Source: OMPR01 sp965183835 (GTDB lineage Bacteria > Pseudomonadota > Alphaproteobacteria > Rhodobacterales > Rhodobacteraceae). From it: a DNA stretch of 64,000 bases. The DNA is taken from the NCBI GenBank assembly GCA_965183835.1, contig CBCYME010000027.1, positions 70,057 to 134,056 on the forward strand, given 5' to 3'. The notes beneath the pieces are model-generated. The model made no database searches, was not told the DNA's origin, and worked only from the letters and a program-made list of their open reading frames with translations. Of the stretch, positions 1 through 7,824 are shown in pieces; position 1 is the stretch's first letter; every line of letters starts with the position of its first letter. The position numbers were made by a program, and so were the translations under genes.

Positions 1-431
1 GCCTCGGCCCGCTTAGGGGCATGTTCGGCAATGCCTAGGCGGTCCAGAATATCAATGGCCCGGTGAATATCGGCCATCGGGAACAGGTTGAACATGGTGG
101 CAAAAGTGGACCGATGATTCAGCGTGCCGTGCAAGACATTGCTGACCACATCCATGCGCGGCACAAGGTTGAACTGCTGAAAAATCATCGCGCAATCGGC
201 CTGCCAGGCGCGCTTGGCCTTGCCAGTCAGGCTCGTTACATCGCGATCTTGAAACAGAATGCGGCCTTCGCTCGCATCCGACAGCCGGTTGATCATCCGT
301 AAAAGGGTGGATTTCCCCGCGCCCGACCGGCCAATGATGCCAATCATACAGGGCTTATCCACGTCCAGCGTCGCGGTATCCACCGCTACGTTTTCGCCAA
401 AGCGTTTGGTCAGTTTATCAATTCGCAGCAC
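1..431 (-). CDS. phnC: Phosphonate ABC transporter ATP-binding protein PhnC (partial, start only)
   Basis: ATPase subunit of a phosphonate (PhnCDE) importer, acting on the cytoplasmic face of the inner membrane. About 143 N-terminal residues are visible and the C-terminus lies beyond the window start. The reading frame opens at a GTG (431-429) followed by Leu-Arg-Ile. Walker A GRSGAGKS is at residues 34-41 and the Q-loop reads FQQFNLV at 84-90. The following stretch (VPRMDVVSNVL) is typical of PhnC rather than of amino-acid ABC ATPases. The signature motif and Walker B are outside the window. It is divergent from rpe. A C5G/CG5 inverted repeat (438-461) lies just upstream of the start and could be part of its leader. 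The family call is fairly safe; the exact substrate is inferred. Confidence 0.82.
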   Translation of the reverse strand, partial: MLRIDKLTKRFGENVAVDTATLDVDKPCMIGIIGRSGAGKSTLLRMINRLSDASEGRILFQDRDVTSLTGKAKRAWQADCAMIFQQFNLVPRMDVVSNVLHGTLNHRSTFATMFNLFPMADIHRAIDILDRLGIAEHAPKRAE

Positions 432-652
432 GTGCCACCCCCGATTTCGTTAAGACGGGGGTTTAGGGCCGGGATTCAAAACTTGTGTGTCAGGGCGGTG
501 AAAGTTTTGTAACGCGCCCTTTTGTATGTGATCGGTGAAAAAGGTGGGGCAACGTGCTGAACTTTACATCCCTTACACCGTCTGCCGCCCACTATCGCTA
601 GTGCGAGAATGGATGTATACGCCAGCCGACTCTCTCACAATCAGGTGCTGCT

Positions 653-1345
653 ATGACCTTTGACCGCAAGATCAAGATCGCCCCCTCTATCCTCTCTGCT
701 GATTTCGCCAACTTTGGCGCAGAATGCCAAGCCATCGAAGCTCAAGGCGCCGATTGGGTCCACGTGGACGTGATGGATGGGCATTTCGTTCCCAACATCA
801 CGTTTGGTCCCGCGACCTGTGCCGCGATCCGCCCCCATATCAAAGGGGTGATGGACGTCCACCTGATGATCGCGCCAGTTAACCCCTATATCGAAGCCTT
901 TGCCAAAGCGGGCGCTGACGTTATCACCGCACATGTCGAAGCTGGACCGCACGTTCACCGCACCCTGCAAGCGATCCGCGCCGCCGGGTCCAAGGCAGGA
1001 ATCGCATTGAACCCCGGTACGCCCGTTTCTGCGGTTGAGCCTTTGCTCGACATGATCGACCTGGTTTGCGTGATGACCGTCAATCCAGGTTTTGGTGGCC
1101 AGAAATTCATCCAAAGCCAAATCGAAAAAGTTGAGCAGCTGCGAGCCCTGATTGGCGAGCGCCCAATTCACATCGAAATTGATGGCGGAGTCGACCCAAC
1201 CACAGCGCCTTTGGTCGCCAAAGCTGGTGCAGATGTTCTTGTGGCAGGTTCAGCTGTGTTCAAAGGTGGGTCGGTCACAAACCCTGACGTTTATGGCGAC
1301 AACATCAAGGCCATCCGCGCTGCCGCACAGGGCGTCTGGGCCTAA
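653..1345 (+). CDS. rpe: Ribulose-phosphate 3-epimerase
   Basis: Interconverts ribulose-5-phosphate and xylulose-5-phosphate in the pentose phosphate and Calvin pathways; a cytosolic TIM barrel. The 230-residue length is normal. Visible motifs are the N-terminal IAPSILSADF, the metal-site segment HVDVMDGHFVPN (His37, Asp39), VMTVNPGFGGQKF in the phosphate region, and EIDGGV near residue 178 carrying the second catalytic Asp. The ATG at 653 starts directly with the conserved N-terminus. It is divergent from phnC, with about 220 bp between the two starts, and convergent with the CoA ligase. A long perfect hairpin (1416-1458) lies between the two stops. Confidence 0.96.
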   Translation: MTFDRKIKIAPSILSADFANFGAECQAIEAQGADWVHVDVMDGHFVPNITFGPATCAAIRPHIKGVMDVHLMIAPVNPYIEAFAKAGADVITAHVEAGPHVHRTLQAIRAAGSKAGIALNPGTPVSAVEPLLDMIDLVCVMTVNPGFGGQKFIQSQIEKVEQLRALIGERPIHIEIDGGVDPTTAPLVAKAGADVLVAGSAVFKGGSVTNPDVYGDNIKAIRAAAQGVWA

Positions 1346-1415
1346 TCAAATGTGCCACATGACAGCGGACAAACTCTCCCGCCCTTCGTCGACCTTTTGA
1401 CAAAGATCTCTTCCC

Positions 1416-1458
1416 GTTGGGCGTAGCGCCGTGCCAAAGGCACGGCGCTACGCCCAAC
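1416..1458. terminator. Perfect 20-bp hairpin with AAA loop between convergent genes
   Basis: The arms 1416-1435 and 1439-1458 are exact reverse complements separated by AAA. The hairpin sits in the gap between the stop of rpe and the stop of the minus-strand CoA ligase, so a bidirectional terminator role is likely. There is no clear T-run on either side. A hairpin of the same design lies at 17152-17190. Confidence 0.6.
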
Positions 1459-1518
1459 GCCGCAAAGGGAGCTCGGCATGGCCGAGGTGCCGCGGGCACG
1501 GGAGGCTTTCGAGAGATA

Positions 1519-3012
1519 TCAGCTCAGTTGGTCTGCAAAGAATTCCAACAATTTGTGTTTCAGGATTTTACCGGTTGGCGCTGCGGGCAATTCAGTAGCA
1601 ACGATGATCTGACTTGGGCGTTTGTACCCGGCAAGCCGCTGCGCCACAAATGCACGTAACTCTTCTAGGTTCGGGGCGTCGTCAGGCGCCACTTGGACAA
1701 ACCCAACCACCTTTTCATCCCCCTGCACCACTTGACCAATCACGGCCGACTGGATCACTTGGGGGTGATCATTCAAAGCGGCTTCGACTTCGGGGGGATA
1801 CACATTGAACCCGCCGTGGATGATCAATTCCTTACAGCGCCCTGCGATATGCAGATGGCCCCGGTCATCAACCCGTCCCAGATCCCCGGTGCGCAACCAG
1901 CCCTCGCCATCAAGCGCCTTATCCGTTTCTTCTGGGTTGCGATAATACCCCTTCATCACATGGGGTCCACGCGTTTGCACTTCGCCAACCTCATCTCCAC
2001 CACCTTCAACAGCTTGGTCGAGCCGTATCTCAACACCCGGCAATGGTGGACCAACAGAAATATCGGGATCCCCCAACGCGTTGCTTGATGCACAAACCCC
2101 CGCCGTGCTTTCCGTCAAGCCATAGCCATTCTGAATCGCAACACCATAAAACGCCTCGGCCTTACGTTTCCAAGCCGGATCCAACGGCGCTGCCCCAGAG
2201 GAGGTATAGCGCAACACGCTGTTCGGCAGGTGATCAAAGCCCTGTTCTTTGGCATATTGCATCAACAACGCATGCATCTGTGGCACCGCAGAAAAAAGCG
2301 TCACACCATCATTCAATTGCTCATACAGTCGCGACGCAGAAAATCGTGCTTCTAGCCGCACCGGCGCCCCGGCATAGGTCGCAGCCGTGACAACCGAAGC
2401 CAACCCAAAAACATGGGTGATTGGCAACACGCCATAGACTACATCGTCCTGCGTCATACCACGCAGTTCGGCCGACGTTCGTCCGCCAAACCGCACGTTG
2501 TCATGGGTCAGCATCACCCCCTTAGGTGTGCCTGTTGTACCTGTCGTGAACAGCATAACGGCCACATCGGCCAGCATCTCGTCCGGCGCGCTATCAAAGG
2601 GCGACGCCAATTGCATCGCCCCAAATGGCCCGGAAATCCCACGCGCTTGCAGCCGGTCCCCATGGTCAGCCGCATCCCCTGACGCCGCAGACGTAAACAA
2701 CACAGCCACCGGTTTTGAATGGTCCAGAATACGAGACAGTTCGACTTCGGTTTGGCGTGCATTCACTGGGATGACACAGGCACCAAGACGCGAACACGCA
2801 AACAAACTGGCAATTGCCGCCGCACAGTTTTCAGCGACGATCACCACACGATCACAGGGCTGCACCCCGGCCTTGTGCAAGGTATCTTTGAGCGCATCAA
2901 TCGCTGTATCCAGCGTGGCATAGGTCCAATCCGCCCCGCCATCGTCTGTGAACGCCCGCGCGTCCGGCCGTGATGCAATCTGCGCCCCTAGGTAGTCATG
3001 CCATTTTGCCAT
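1519..3012 (-). CDS. Class I adenylate-forming acyl-CoA synthetase
   Basis: ATP-dependent CoA ligase of 497 residues that would activate a carboxylic acid to its acyl-CoA via an acyl-AMP. The phosphate loop reads LFTTGTTGTPKGV (around residue 155), followed by YGLTES, the RTGDLG motif, the hinge region GRCKELIIHGGFNVYP and the C-terminal catalytic lysine in PTGKILKHKL. It is the last gene of a seven-gene minus-strand operon and starts 32 bp after the enoyl-CoA hydratase stop. By position it corresponds to PimA (pimeloyl-CoA ligase) of pim operons, but the acyl specificity cannot be read from sequence. A fatty-acid or aryl-acid ligase remains possible. Confidence 0.85.
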   Translation of the reverse strand: MAKWHDYLGAQIASRPDARAFTDDGGADWTYATLDTAIDALKDTLHKAGVQPCDRVVIVAENCAAAIASLFACSRLGACVIPVNARQTEVELSRILDHSKPVAVLFTSAASGDAADHGDRLQARGISGPFGAMQLASPFDSAPDEMLADVAVMLFTTGTTGTPKGVMLTHDNVRFGGRTSAELRGMTQDDVVYGVLPITHVFGLASVVTAATYAGAPVRLEARFSASRLYEQLNDGVTLFSAVPQMHALLMQYAKEQGFDHLPNSVLRYTSSGAAPLDPAWKRKAEAFYGVAIQNGYGLTESTAGVCASSNALGDPDISVGPPLPGVEIRLDQAVEGGGDEVGEVQTRGPHVMKGYYRNPEETDKALDGEGWLRTGDLGRVDDRGHLHIAGRCKELIIHGGFNVYPPEVEAALNDHPQVIQSAVIGQVVQGDEKVVGFVQVAPDDAPNLEELRAFVAQRLAGYKRPSQIIVATELPAAPTGKILKHKLLEFFADQLS

Positions 3013-3044
3013 CCAATCAGCCCTCCCCGCTGTTTGCCCCCCAG

Positions 3045-3812
3045 TCAGAACACAGGGGCGCGTTTCTCCAGAAATGCCGCGATCCCTTCGGCGGCCTCGT
3101 CGCCACCAGCAGCCCGCGCCATGGCATCGCGCTCTGCGTCCAACTGCGCTGCCTCGCTCGTCTCATAGGCTTGCGCCACCAAGCCGCGGATAACACCCTG
3201 CGCAGTGCGCGGCCCTTGCGCCAATCGATCCGCCAGCTTGTGTGCCGCTGCATCAACCCCGCCCATAGGCACCACCGCATTGACAACACCCAGCGCCTCC
3301 ATCCGCTCGGCGGATACAGGGCGCGCCAACAGGCACATCTCCATCGCCAAGGCACGTGGCAGCATCTGCGACAAAGCCGATGTAAGCCCCCCATCCGGAA
3401 CCAAACCCGCTTTGACATATGCGGCCGTGAACTTGATGCCTTCGGCGGCAACGATCAAATCACAGGCCAAAGCCAAAGACAGACCAGCCCCTGCCGCGCC
3501 GCCTTCGACGGCGGCGATCACTGGAACCGGGCAGGCGCGGATGAGGCGCACCAACCCGTGCAGTTCATCCACCTTTGCGCGGCGCTGGTCTTCGGTCAGT
3601 TTGCGTCGTTCAATCAGAACGTTCAGATCACCGCCTGCGCAGAAAAACCCACCCTCAGTGGTCAGAACCACTGCACGCACGCGGTCTTCTTTGGCACGCG
3701 TCATCGCGTCCTGAATGGCCGTATACAGATCGGGTGACAACGCCCCCCGTCGCGCGCTGTTCATATTCACAACAACAAGCCGATCACCCAGATCATCTAC
3801 CCGTGCCAGCAT
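3045..3812 (-). CDS. Enoyl-CoA hydratase/isomerase family protein
   Basis: Crotonase-fold protein of 255 residues. The oxyanion-hole segment CAGGDLNVL (near residue 58) and the second oxyanion region AAGAGLSLALACDL are visible. The usual second catalytic glutamate stretch is KAGLVPDGG, where Asp and Pro replace the common EvxLG pattern, so this is more likely a hydratase/isomerase of the PaaG/PaaB type than classical crotonase. Its ATG overlaps the stop of the thioesterase gene by one base (TAATG), implying translational coupling. It belongs to the pim-like acyl-CoA operon. Confidence 0.85.
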   Translation of the reverse strand: MLARVDDLGDRLVVVNMNSARRGALSPDLYTAIQDAMTRAKEDRVRAVVLTTEGGFFCAGGDLNVLIERRKLTEDQRRAKVDELHGLVRLIRACPVPVIAAVEGGAAGAGLSLALACDLIVAAEGIKFTAAYVKAGLVPDGGLTSALSQMLPRALAMEMCLLARPVSAERMEALGVVNAVVPMGGVDAAAHKLADRLAQGPRTAQGVIRGLVAQAYETSEAAQLDAERDAMARAAGGDEAAEGIAAFLEKRAPVF

Positions 3813-4237
3813 TATTTCGCCTTTGAGTGGCGTTTGAACACGCCCGTTGCCGTTGCGATCAAGGTGCCATCTTCGTGGTGCATTTCACCGTTGATATAAC
3901 ACAGGTTTCGCCCCCCACCGGCAGGTTTCCCCGTGGCAATGACCCGCCCCTCGCGAACAGCGCCGATATAATTGGTGTTCAACGAAACCGTCAAAACAAG
4001 CGGATGTTCAACCCTGTCGAAATAGGCCGAAGCCGTATTGCCACAAGCCACGTCCAGTATCATGGCAATGATACCGCCGTGCAAAATACCGTGAGAGTTC
4101 AAATGCCCCGGCGCCAGATCCAAAAAGCACTTGGCGTGCCCCGTTTCTGCGCACAACTCGATCTCAAATCCAGTGGCGTTTTGACAGCCCGACCGTTTTA
4201 TGGTCGGGCTGTCGGTTTCAGGCTGCGCTGAGGTCAA
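3812..4237 (-). CDS. PaaI-family hotdog thioesterase, probable TTG start
   Basis: Hotdog-fold acyl-CoA thioesterase of about 141 residues. The signature HGGIIAMILDVACG and the C-terminal sheet TATGVFKR are clear. The start is unusual. An ATG at 4264 gives a longer frame but overlaps the upstream dehydrogenase by 47 bp and has no spaced ribosome site. A TTG at 4237 is preceded by GGAG seven bases upstream and still overlaps the dehydrogenase end by 20 bp; I prefer it. The first codons run through a 12-bp hairpin (4183-4213). In the operon it would release or proofread acyl-CoAs. Family call strong, start uncertain. Confidence 0.75.
   Translation of the reverse strand: MTSAQPETDSPTIKRSGCQNATGFEIELCAETGHAKCFLDLAPGHLNSHGILHGGIIAMILDVACGNTASAYFDRVEHPLVLTVSLNTNYIGAVREGRVIATGKPAGGGRNLCYINGEMHHEDGTLIATATGVFKRHSKAK
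4183..4213. other. 12-bp perfect hairpin just past the acyl-CoA dehydrogenase stop, inside the thioesterase frame
   Basis: Arms GACAGCCCGACC (4183-4194) and its exact complement (4202-4213) flank a 7-base T-rich loop. On the minus strand it follows the dehydrogenase stop at 4218 and lies within the N-terminal codons of the thioesterase. It could attenuate transcription or mask the TTG start. Confidence 0.5.
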
Positions 4238-5345
4238 TAAACCGCTCCAAGTGATAATCTGCATCTCCGAAACGGTGATCCGTCATCACGATACGCTTGG
4301 CAATATGGGCCAGTTCGTATTCCTGGGTCATCGCGATACCGCCATGCATCTGAATGGACTCCTCGGCCACCAAACGTCCCACACGGGCAATCAGATTGCG
4401 CGCCGCTGCGATTTGCAAATCACGATCAGCGCTTTCCAGGTTACCGGCCGCATTGGTCACAGCAGACCGTGCCTGTTCCAGCTCAATCAACAAATCCGAA
4501 TAACGATGTGCCAGCGCCTGGAACGTGCCAATCGGGCGACCAAACTGCTTACGGGTGACAAGGTATTCGCGCGTCAGTTCCGTCGCAGTTTCCATTGCAC
4601 CCATGGTTTCAGCAGCCAAAGCCACATTGGCCCGCGCGACCGTATCGACAAGCGCCCCATACCCGGCCCCCGCCGCGCCCAAACGCGCAGAAACAGGCAA
4701 TCGCACATCATCCAGCGTGACCTCGGCGGCCCGTCCACCGCTCATCATAGCATAGCCCTGCAGCGTCAAACCGGCTGTGCCCGCAGGCACCAGAAACAAC
4801 GAAATCCCATCCAGATCAAACGCCCCGCCGCCTTCGCGGGCGGAAACAATTAGATAGCCGGCCGCCTCGGCATTGATCACAACCGCTTTACGACCGTTCA
4901 AGACTATCTCGTCACCATCGACTTTGGCCGTGGCTTCGACCCGGCTCAGATCATACCGGCTGGCGGGTTCCCCATGCGCCAAGGCAAGATGCAGGCCACC
5001 CGCAATCACATCGTCAATCAGTGCGGTTTGCGACGCATTGCCCAATGCGGTGATCAACCCGCCGCCTAACACAGCCGTGTCCAAAAACGGCTCTACCACA
5101 CCAGCGCGGCCCAGTTCTTCGAACACGGTTGCGATATCAAAGCCCGCGCCCCCAAAACCGCCCTGCTCTTCTGTGAACAGCGCGCCGATCACGCCCAGCT
5201 CAGCCAGTTCAGCCCAGATTTCCGCGCTTAGGCCCGCGTCGCTTTCAATAATCTCGTTGCGTGCGGTCGTGGTGTATCGGTCCGACAGGAACCGACGCAG
5301 CGTGTCTTGCAGCATCTGCCGCTCTTCGGTCAGGTCAAAATTCAT
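4218..5345 (-). CDS. Acyl-CoA dehydrogenase (PimD-like small subunit)
   Basis: FAD-dependent acyl-CoA dehydrogenase of 375 residues. Visible are the N-terminal helical domain, the conserved GGFGGAGFD region, the C-terminal helices with RKQFGRPIGTFQALAHR, and the MHGGIAMTQEYEL segment near residue 335. The last resembles the flavin-contact MHGGxGxTxE region. It starts 3 bp after the stop of the larger dehydrogenase gene, so the two are co-transcribed. In pim-type operons such a large/small pair forms the dicarboxylyl-CoA dehydrogenase; that partnership is inferred here. The catalytic Glu expected in this class is not obvious, so this subunit may be the less active partner. Confidence 0.86.
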   Translation of the reverse strand: MNFDLTEERQMLQDTLRRFLSDRYTTTARNEIIESDAGLSAEIWAELAELGVIGALFTEEQGGFGGAGFDIATVFEELGRAGVVEPFLDTAVLGGGLITALGNASQTALIDDVIAGGLHLALAHGEPASRYDLSRVEATAKVDGDEIVLNGRKAVVINAEAAGYLIVSAREGGGAFDLDGISLFLVPAGTAGLTLQGYAMMSGGRAAEVTLDDVRLPVSARLGAAGAGYGALVDTVARANVALAAETMGAMETATELTREYLVTRKQFGRPIGTFQALAHRYSDLLIELEQARSAVTNAAGNLESADRDLQIAAARNLIARVGRLVAEESIQMHGGIAMTQEYELAHIAKRIVMTDHRFGDADYHLERFIDLSAA

Positions 5346-5348
5346 GGC

Positions 5349-6539
5349 TCACCCTCCCATCTTTACTTTGGCAATAATGCCGCGCTGGATCTCGTTAGAG
5401 CCTCCAAAGATCGACAATTTGCGATTGTTGAAATACTGCGCCGAAACAGGTCCAGCATAGTCGGGGCCAATCGGATCGTTGTCCCCCTCGACCGTTTCAG
5501 AGGCAAACGGCATCGCATAGGGGCCAACCGCGCGCCGCATCATATCGTTGATTTCCTGCCGGATAATCGTACCCTTGACCTTGAGCATCGAGCTTTCAAC
5601 ACCCGGTGCCTGTCCTGCCGACGCTTGCGAGATAATCCGCAGGTTCGTCGTCGACATCGCCATCAAATCAATTTCGACCTGCGCGATGCGCGCGGCAAAT
5701 AGTGGGTTCTCGATCAGGGGGCGACCATTGGCCGTTTCAACCCGTGCCACACGCTTCAACGCATCTAATCCTGCGCGGCTAAAACCAACACCGGCGATCC
5801 CCGTGCGTTCGTGGGTTAGTAGATACTTGGCATAGGTCCAGCCCTTGTTTTCCTCGCCCACAAGGTTCTCGACAGGCACCCGAACATTGTCAAAAAAGAC
5901 CTCGTTCACCTCAGGCGTGCCATCCAACAACACAATCGGGCGCACTTCGATGCCCGGCGTGTTCATATCGATCAACAGGAATGAGATGCCTTCCTGCTGC
6001 TTGGCATCTGGATCCGTCCGGACCAGACAGAAAATCCAATCGGCGTATTGCCCCAAAGTGGTCCAGGTCTTTTGACCGTTGACTACATAATGATCACCAT
6101 CCCGCACCGCCTTGGTTTTAAGCGAAGCCAAATCAGACCCCGCACCCGGCTCAGAATATCCCTGACACCACCAATCGGTGCCATCCAGAATACGCGGCAG
6201 GTAATGGTCCTGTTGTTCTTTGGACCCGAATTTGTGCAACACAGGCGCCAGCATCGACAGCCCAAACGGGACAATCCGTGGCGCATAAGCTGCGGCGCAT
6301 TCATCATCAAAAATGTGGCGCTGCACAGCGTTCCATTCGGCACCACCAAATTCTTTGGGCCAATTGTACGACAACCACCCCTGATTGTTCAGAATGGAGT
6401 GCCAGAGCTCATGCCCCTCTTTGCCAAGGTTTTCGCCCCGCCGCACCTTGTCTGACATCTCTTTGGGCAGTTTTTCAGCCAGAAACGCCCGCACCTCGTC
6501 GCGAAAGGCTAGCTCCTCGGCGGTATAACTCAAATCCAT
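5349..6539 (-). CDS. Acyl-CoA dehydrogenase (PimC-like large subunit)
   Basis: FAD enzyme of 396 residues introducing the alpha-beta double bond in acyl-CoAs and passing electrons to ETF. Motifs include GYSEPGAGSDLASL (flavin/substrate contact, around residue 130), VNGQKTWTTLGQYADW, the THERTG stretch and the C-terminal FGGSNEIQRGIIAK typical of the family. It is followed 3 bp later by the second dehydrogenase. It lies 106 bp downstream of the thiolase, with a stem-loop in the gap (6603-6637), so the operon may have partial internal termination. The closest described counterparts are pimeloyl-CoA dehydrogenase large subunits; this is from pattern memory, not alignment. Confidence 0.88.
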   Translation of the reverse strand: MDLSYTAEELAFRDEVRAFLAEKLPKEMSDKVRRGENLGKEGHELWHSILNNQGWLSYNWPKEFGGAEWNAVQRHIFDDECAAAYAPRIVPFGLSMLAPVLHKFGSKEQQDHYLPRILDGTDWWCQGYSEPGAGSDLASLKTKAVRDGDHYVVNGQKTWTTLGQYADWIFCLVRTDPDAKQQEGISFLLIDMNTPGIEVRPIVLLDGTPEVNEVFFDNVRVPVENLVGEENKGWTYAKYLLTHERTGIAGVGFSRAGLDALKRVARVETANGRPLIENPLFAARIAQVEIDLMAMSTTNLRIISQASAGQAPGVESSMLKVKGTIIRQEINDMMRRAVGPYAMPFASETVEGDNDPIGPDYAGPVSAQYFNNRKLSIFGGSNEIQRGIIAKVKMGG

Positions 6540-6602
6540 CTCATACTCTTTTCTTCATATCCGATCTCAATTGCGAACCCGCCCGTCGCCCCGCGTCGGG
6601 CC

Positions 6603-6637
6603 GCGCCTGTCAGGCCCTCGATGGGCCAGACAGGCGC
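6603..6637. terminator. 15-bp stem-loop (one mismatch) after the thiolase gene
   Basis: Arms 6603-6617 and 6623-6637 pair with a single A/A mismatch around a 5-base loop. It lies 9 bp past the thiolase stop on the minus strand and before the acyl-CoA dehydrogenase start. No T-run follows, so it may be an RNA-stability or attenuation element rather than a full terminator. Confidence 0.45.
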
Positions 6638-6645
6638 CACTGCGA

Positions 6646-7824
6646 TCAATAAATTTCGAACAGACCTGCCGCGCCCATGCCGCCACCGATACACATGGTG
6701 ACGACGCCCAGCTTCGCACCCCGGCGTTTGCCTTCGCGCATGATGTGCCCAACCATCCGGGCGCCGGTCATGCCAAACGGGTGACCAATCGCGATCGAAC
6801 CGCCATTCACGTTGCACTTTTCGTCATCAATGCCCAAGCGATTGCGGCTGTACAGAGCTTGCGATGCAAAGGCCTCGTTCAACTCCCACAGGTCAATATC
6901 ATCCACAGTCAGCCCGTGACGCTCCAACAGGCGCGGCACAGCAAAGACCGGACCGATGCCCATCTCATCAGGTTCACATCCGGCTACGGCAAAGCCTTTG
7001 AACGCCCCCATCGGTTCGATGTTGCGCTTTTCGGCTTCGACGCTGTCCATCATCACAACAGCCGCAGCGCCATCGCTCAGCTGGCTGGCGTTGCCTGCAG
7101 TGATAAAGTTGCCCTCACCCCGGACAGGCGCCAGACCGGACAGACCTTCCAACGTTGTGGTTGGCCGGTTGCATTCATCGCGATCCACCAGCGACTCTTT
7201 CATCGAGATCTCGCCGGTTTCCTTGTCCTTGACCGCCATCATCGCCTTCATTGGCACGATCTCATCGGCGAATTTGCCCGCCGCCTGCGCAGCTGCGATC
7301 CGCTGTTGCGAGCGCAAACCGTAAGCGTCCTGCTCTTCACGCGTGATGCCATAGCGTTCCGCTACGATATCGGCGGTTTCGATCATGGTCATGTAAACTG
7401 CGGGCTTATGCTCTTTGAGCCAAGCTTCGGCTGCATGGCGCGCCTTCGGTTGCACCATCGAGATGCTCTCGACTCCTCCGGCCACCATCGGCCCGGTGCC
7501 TTCACAGGTGATTGCATTGGCTGCCAGCGCTACGGTTTGCAGCCCCGACGAACAGAACCGGTTTACGGTCATGCCGGACGCGGTGATTGGCAGACCTGCG
7601 CGCAGGCCGATCTGGCGCGCGATATTGCCACCGGTTTCGCCCTCGGGCGTGCCGCACCCCATGATGCAATCCTCGATCTCGCTCGGATCAATGCCCGCGC
7701 GTTCAACCGCCGCCTGTACGGCATGGCCGCCCATCGTTGCACCATGGGTCATGTTAAACGACCCACGGAAAGATTTCGCCAGGCCCGTGCGGGCAGCAGA
7801 TACAATAACAGCTTGTTTCATCAT
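6646..7824 (-). CDS. Acetyl-CoA C-acyltransferase (thiolase)
   Basis: Cleaves 3-oxoacyl-CoA with CoA to acetyl-CoA and a shortened acyl-CoA. It has 392 residues, normal for thiolase. The nucleophilic Cys lies in VNRFCSSGLQ (near residue 90), the catalytic His in GGSIAIGHPFGMTGAR, and the second Cys in VTMCIGGGMG near the C-terminus. Two ATGs in a row open the gene. The first overlaps the stop of the multifunctional enzyme gene by 4 bp (ATGA), with AAGGAAA as ribosome site inside that upstream gene. Together they form a FadB/FadA-like pair, probably a heteromeric beta-oxidation complex (inferred). Confidence 0.92.
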   Translation of the reverse strand: MMKQAVIVSAARTGLAKSFRGSFNMTHGATMGGHAVQAAVERAGIDPSEIEDCIMGCGTPEGETGGNIARQIGLRAGLPITASGMTVNRFCSSGLQTVALAANAITCEGTGPMVAGGVESISMVQPKARHAAEAWLKEHKPAVYMTMIETADIVAERYGITREEQDAYGLRSQQRIAAAQAAGKFADEIVPMKAMMAVKDKETGEISMKESLVDRDECNRPTTTLEGLSGLAPVRGEGNFITAGNASQLSDGAAAVVMMDSVEAEKRNIEPMGAFKGFAVAGCEPDEMGIGPVFAVPRLLERHGLTVDDIDLWELNEAFASQALYSRNRLGIDDEKCNVNGGSIAIGHPFGMTGARMVGHIMREGKRRGAKLGVVTMCIGGGMGAAGLFEIY

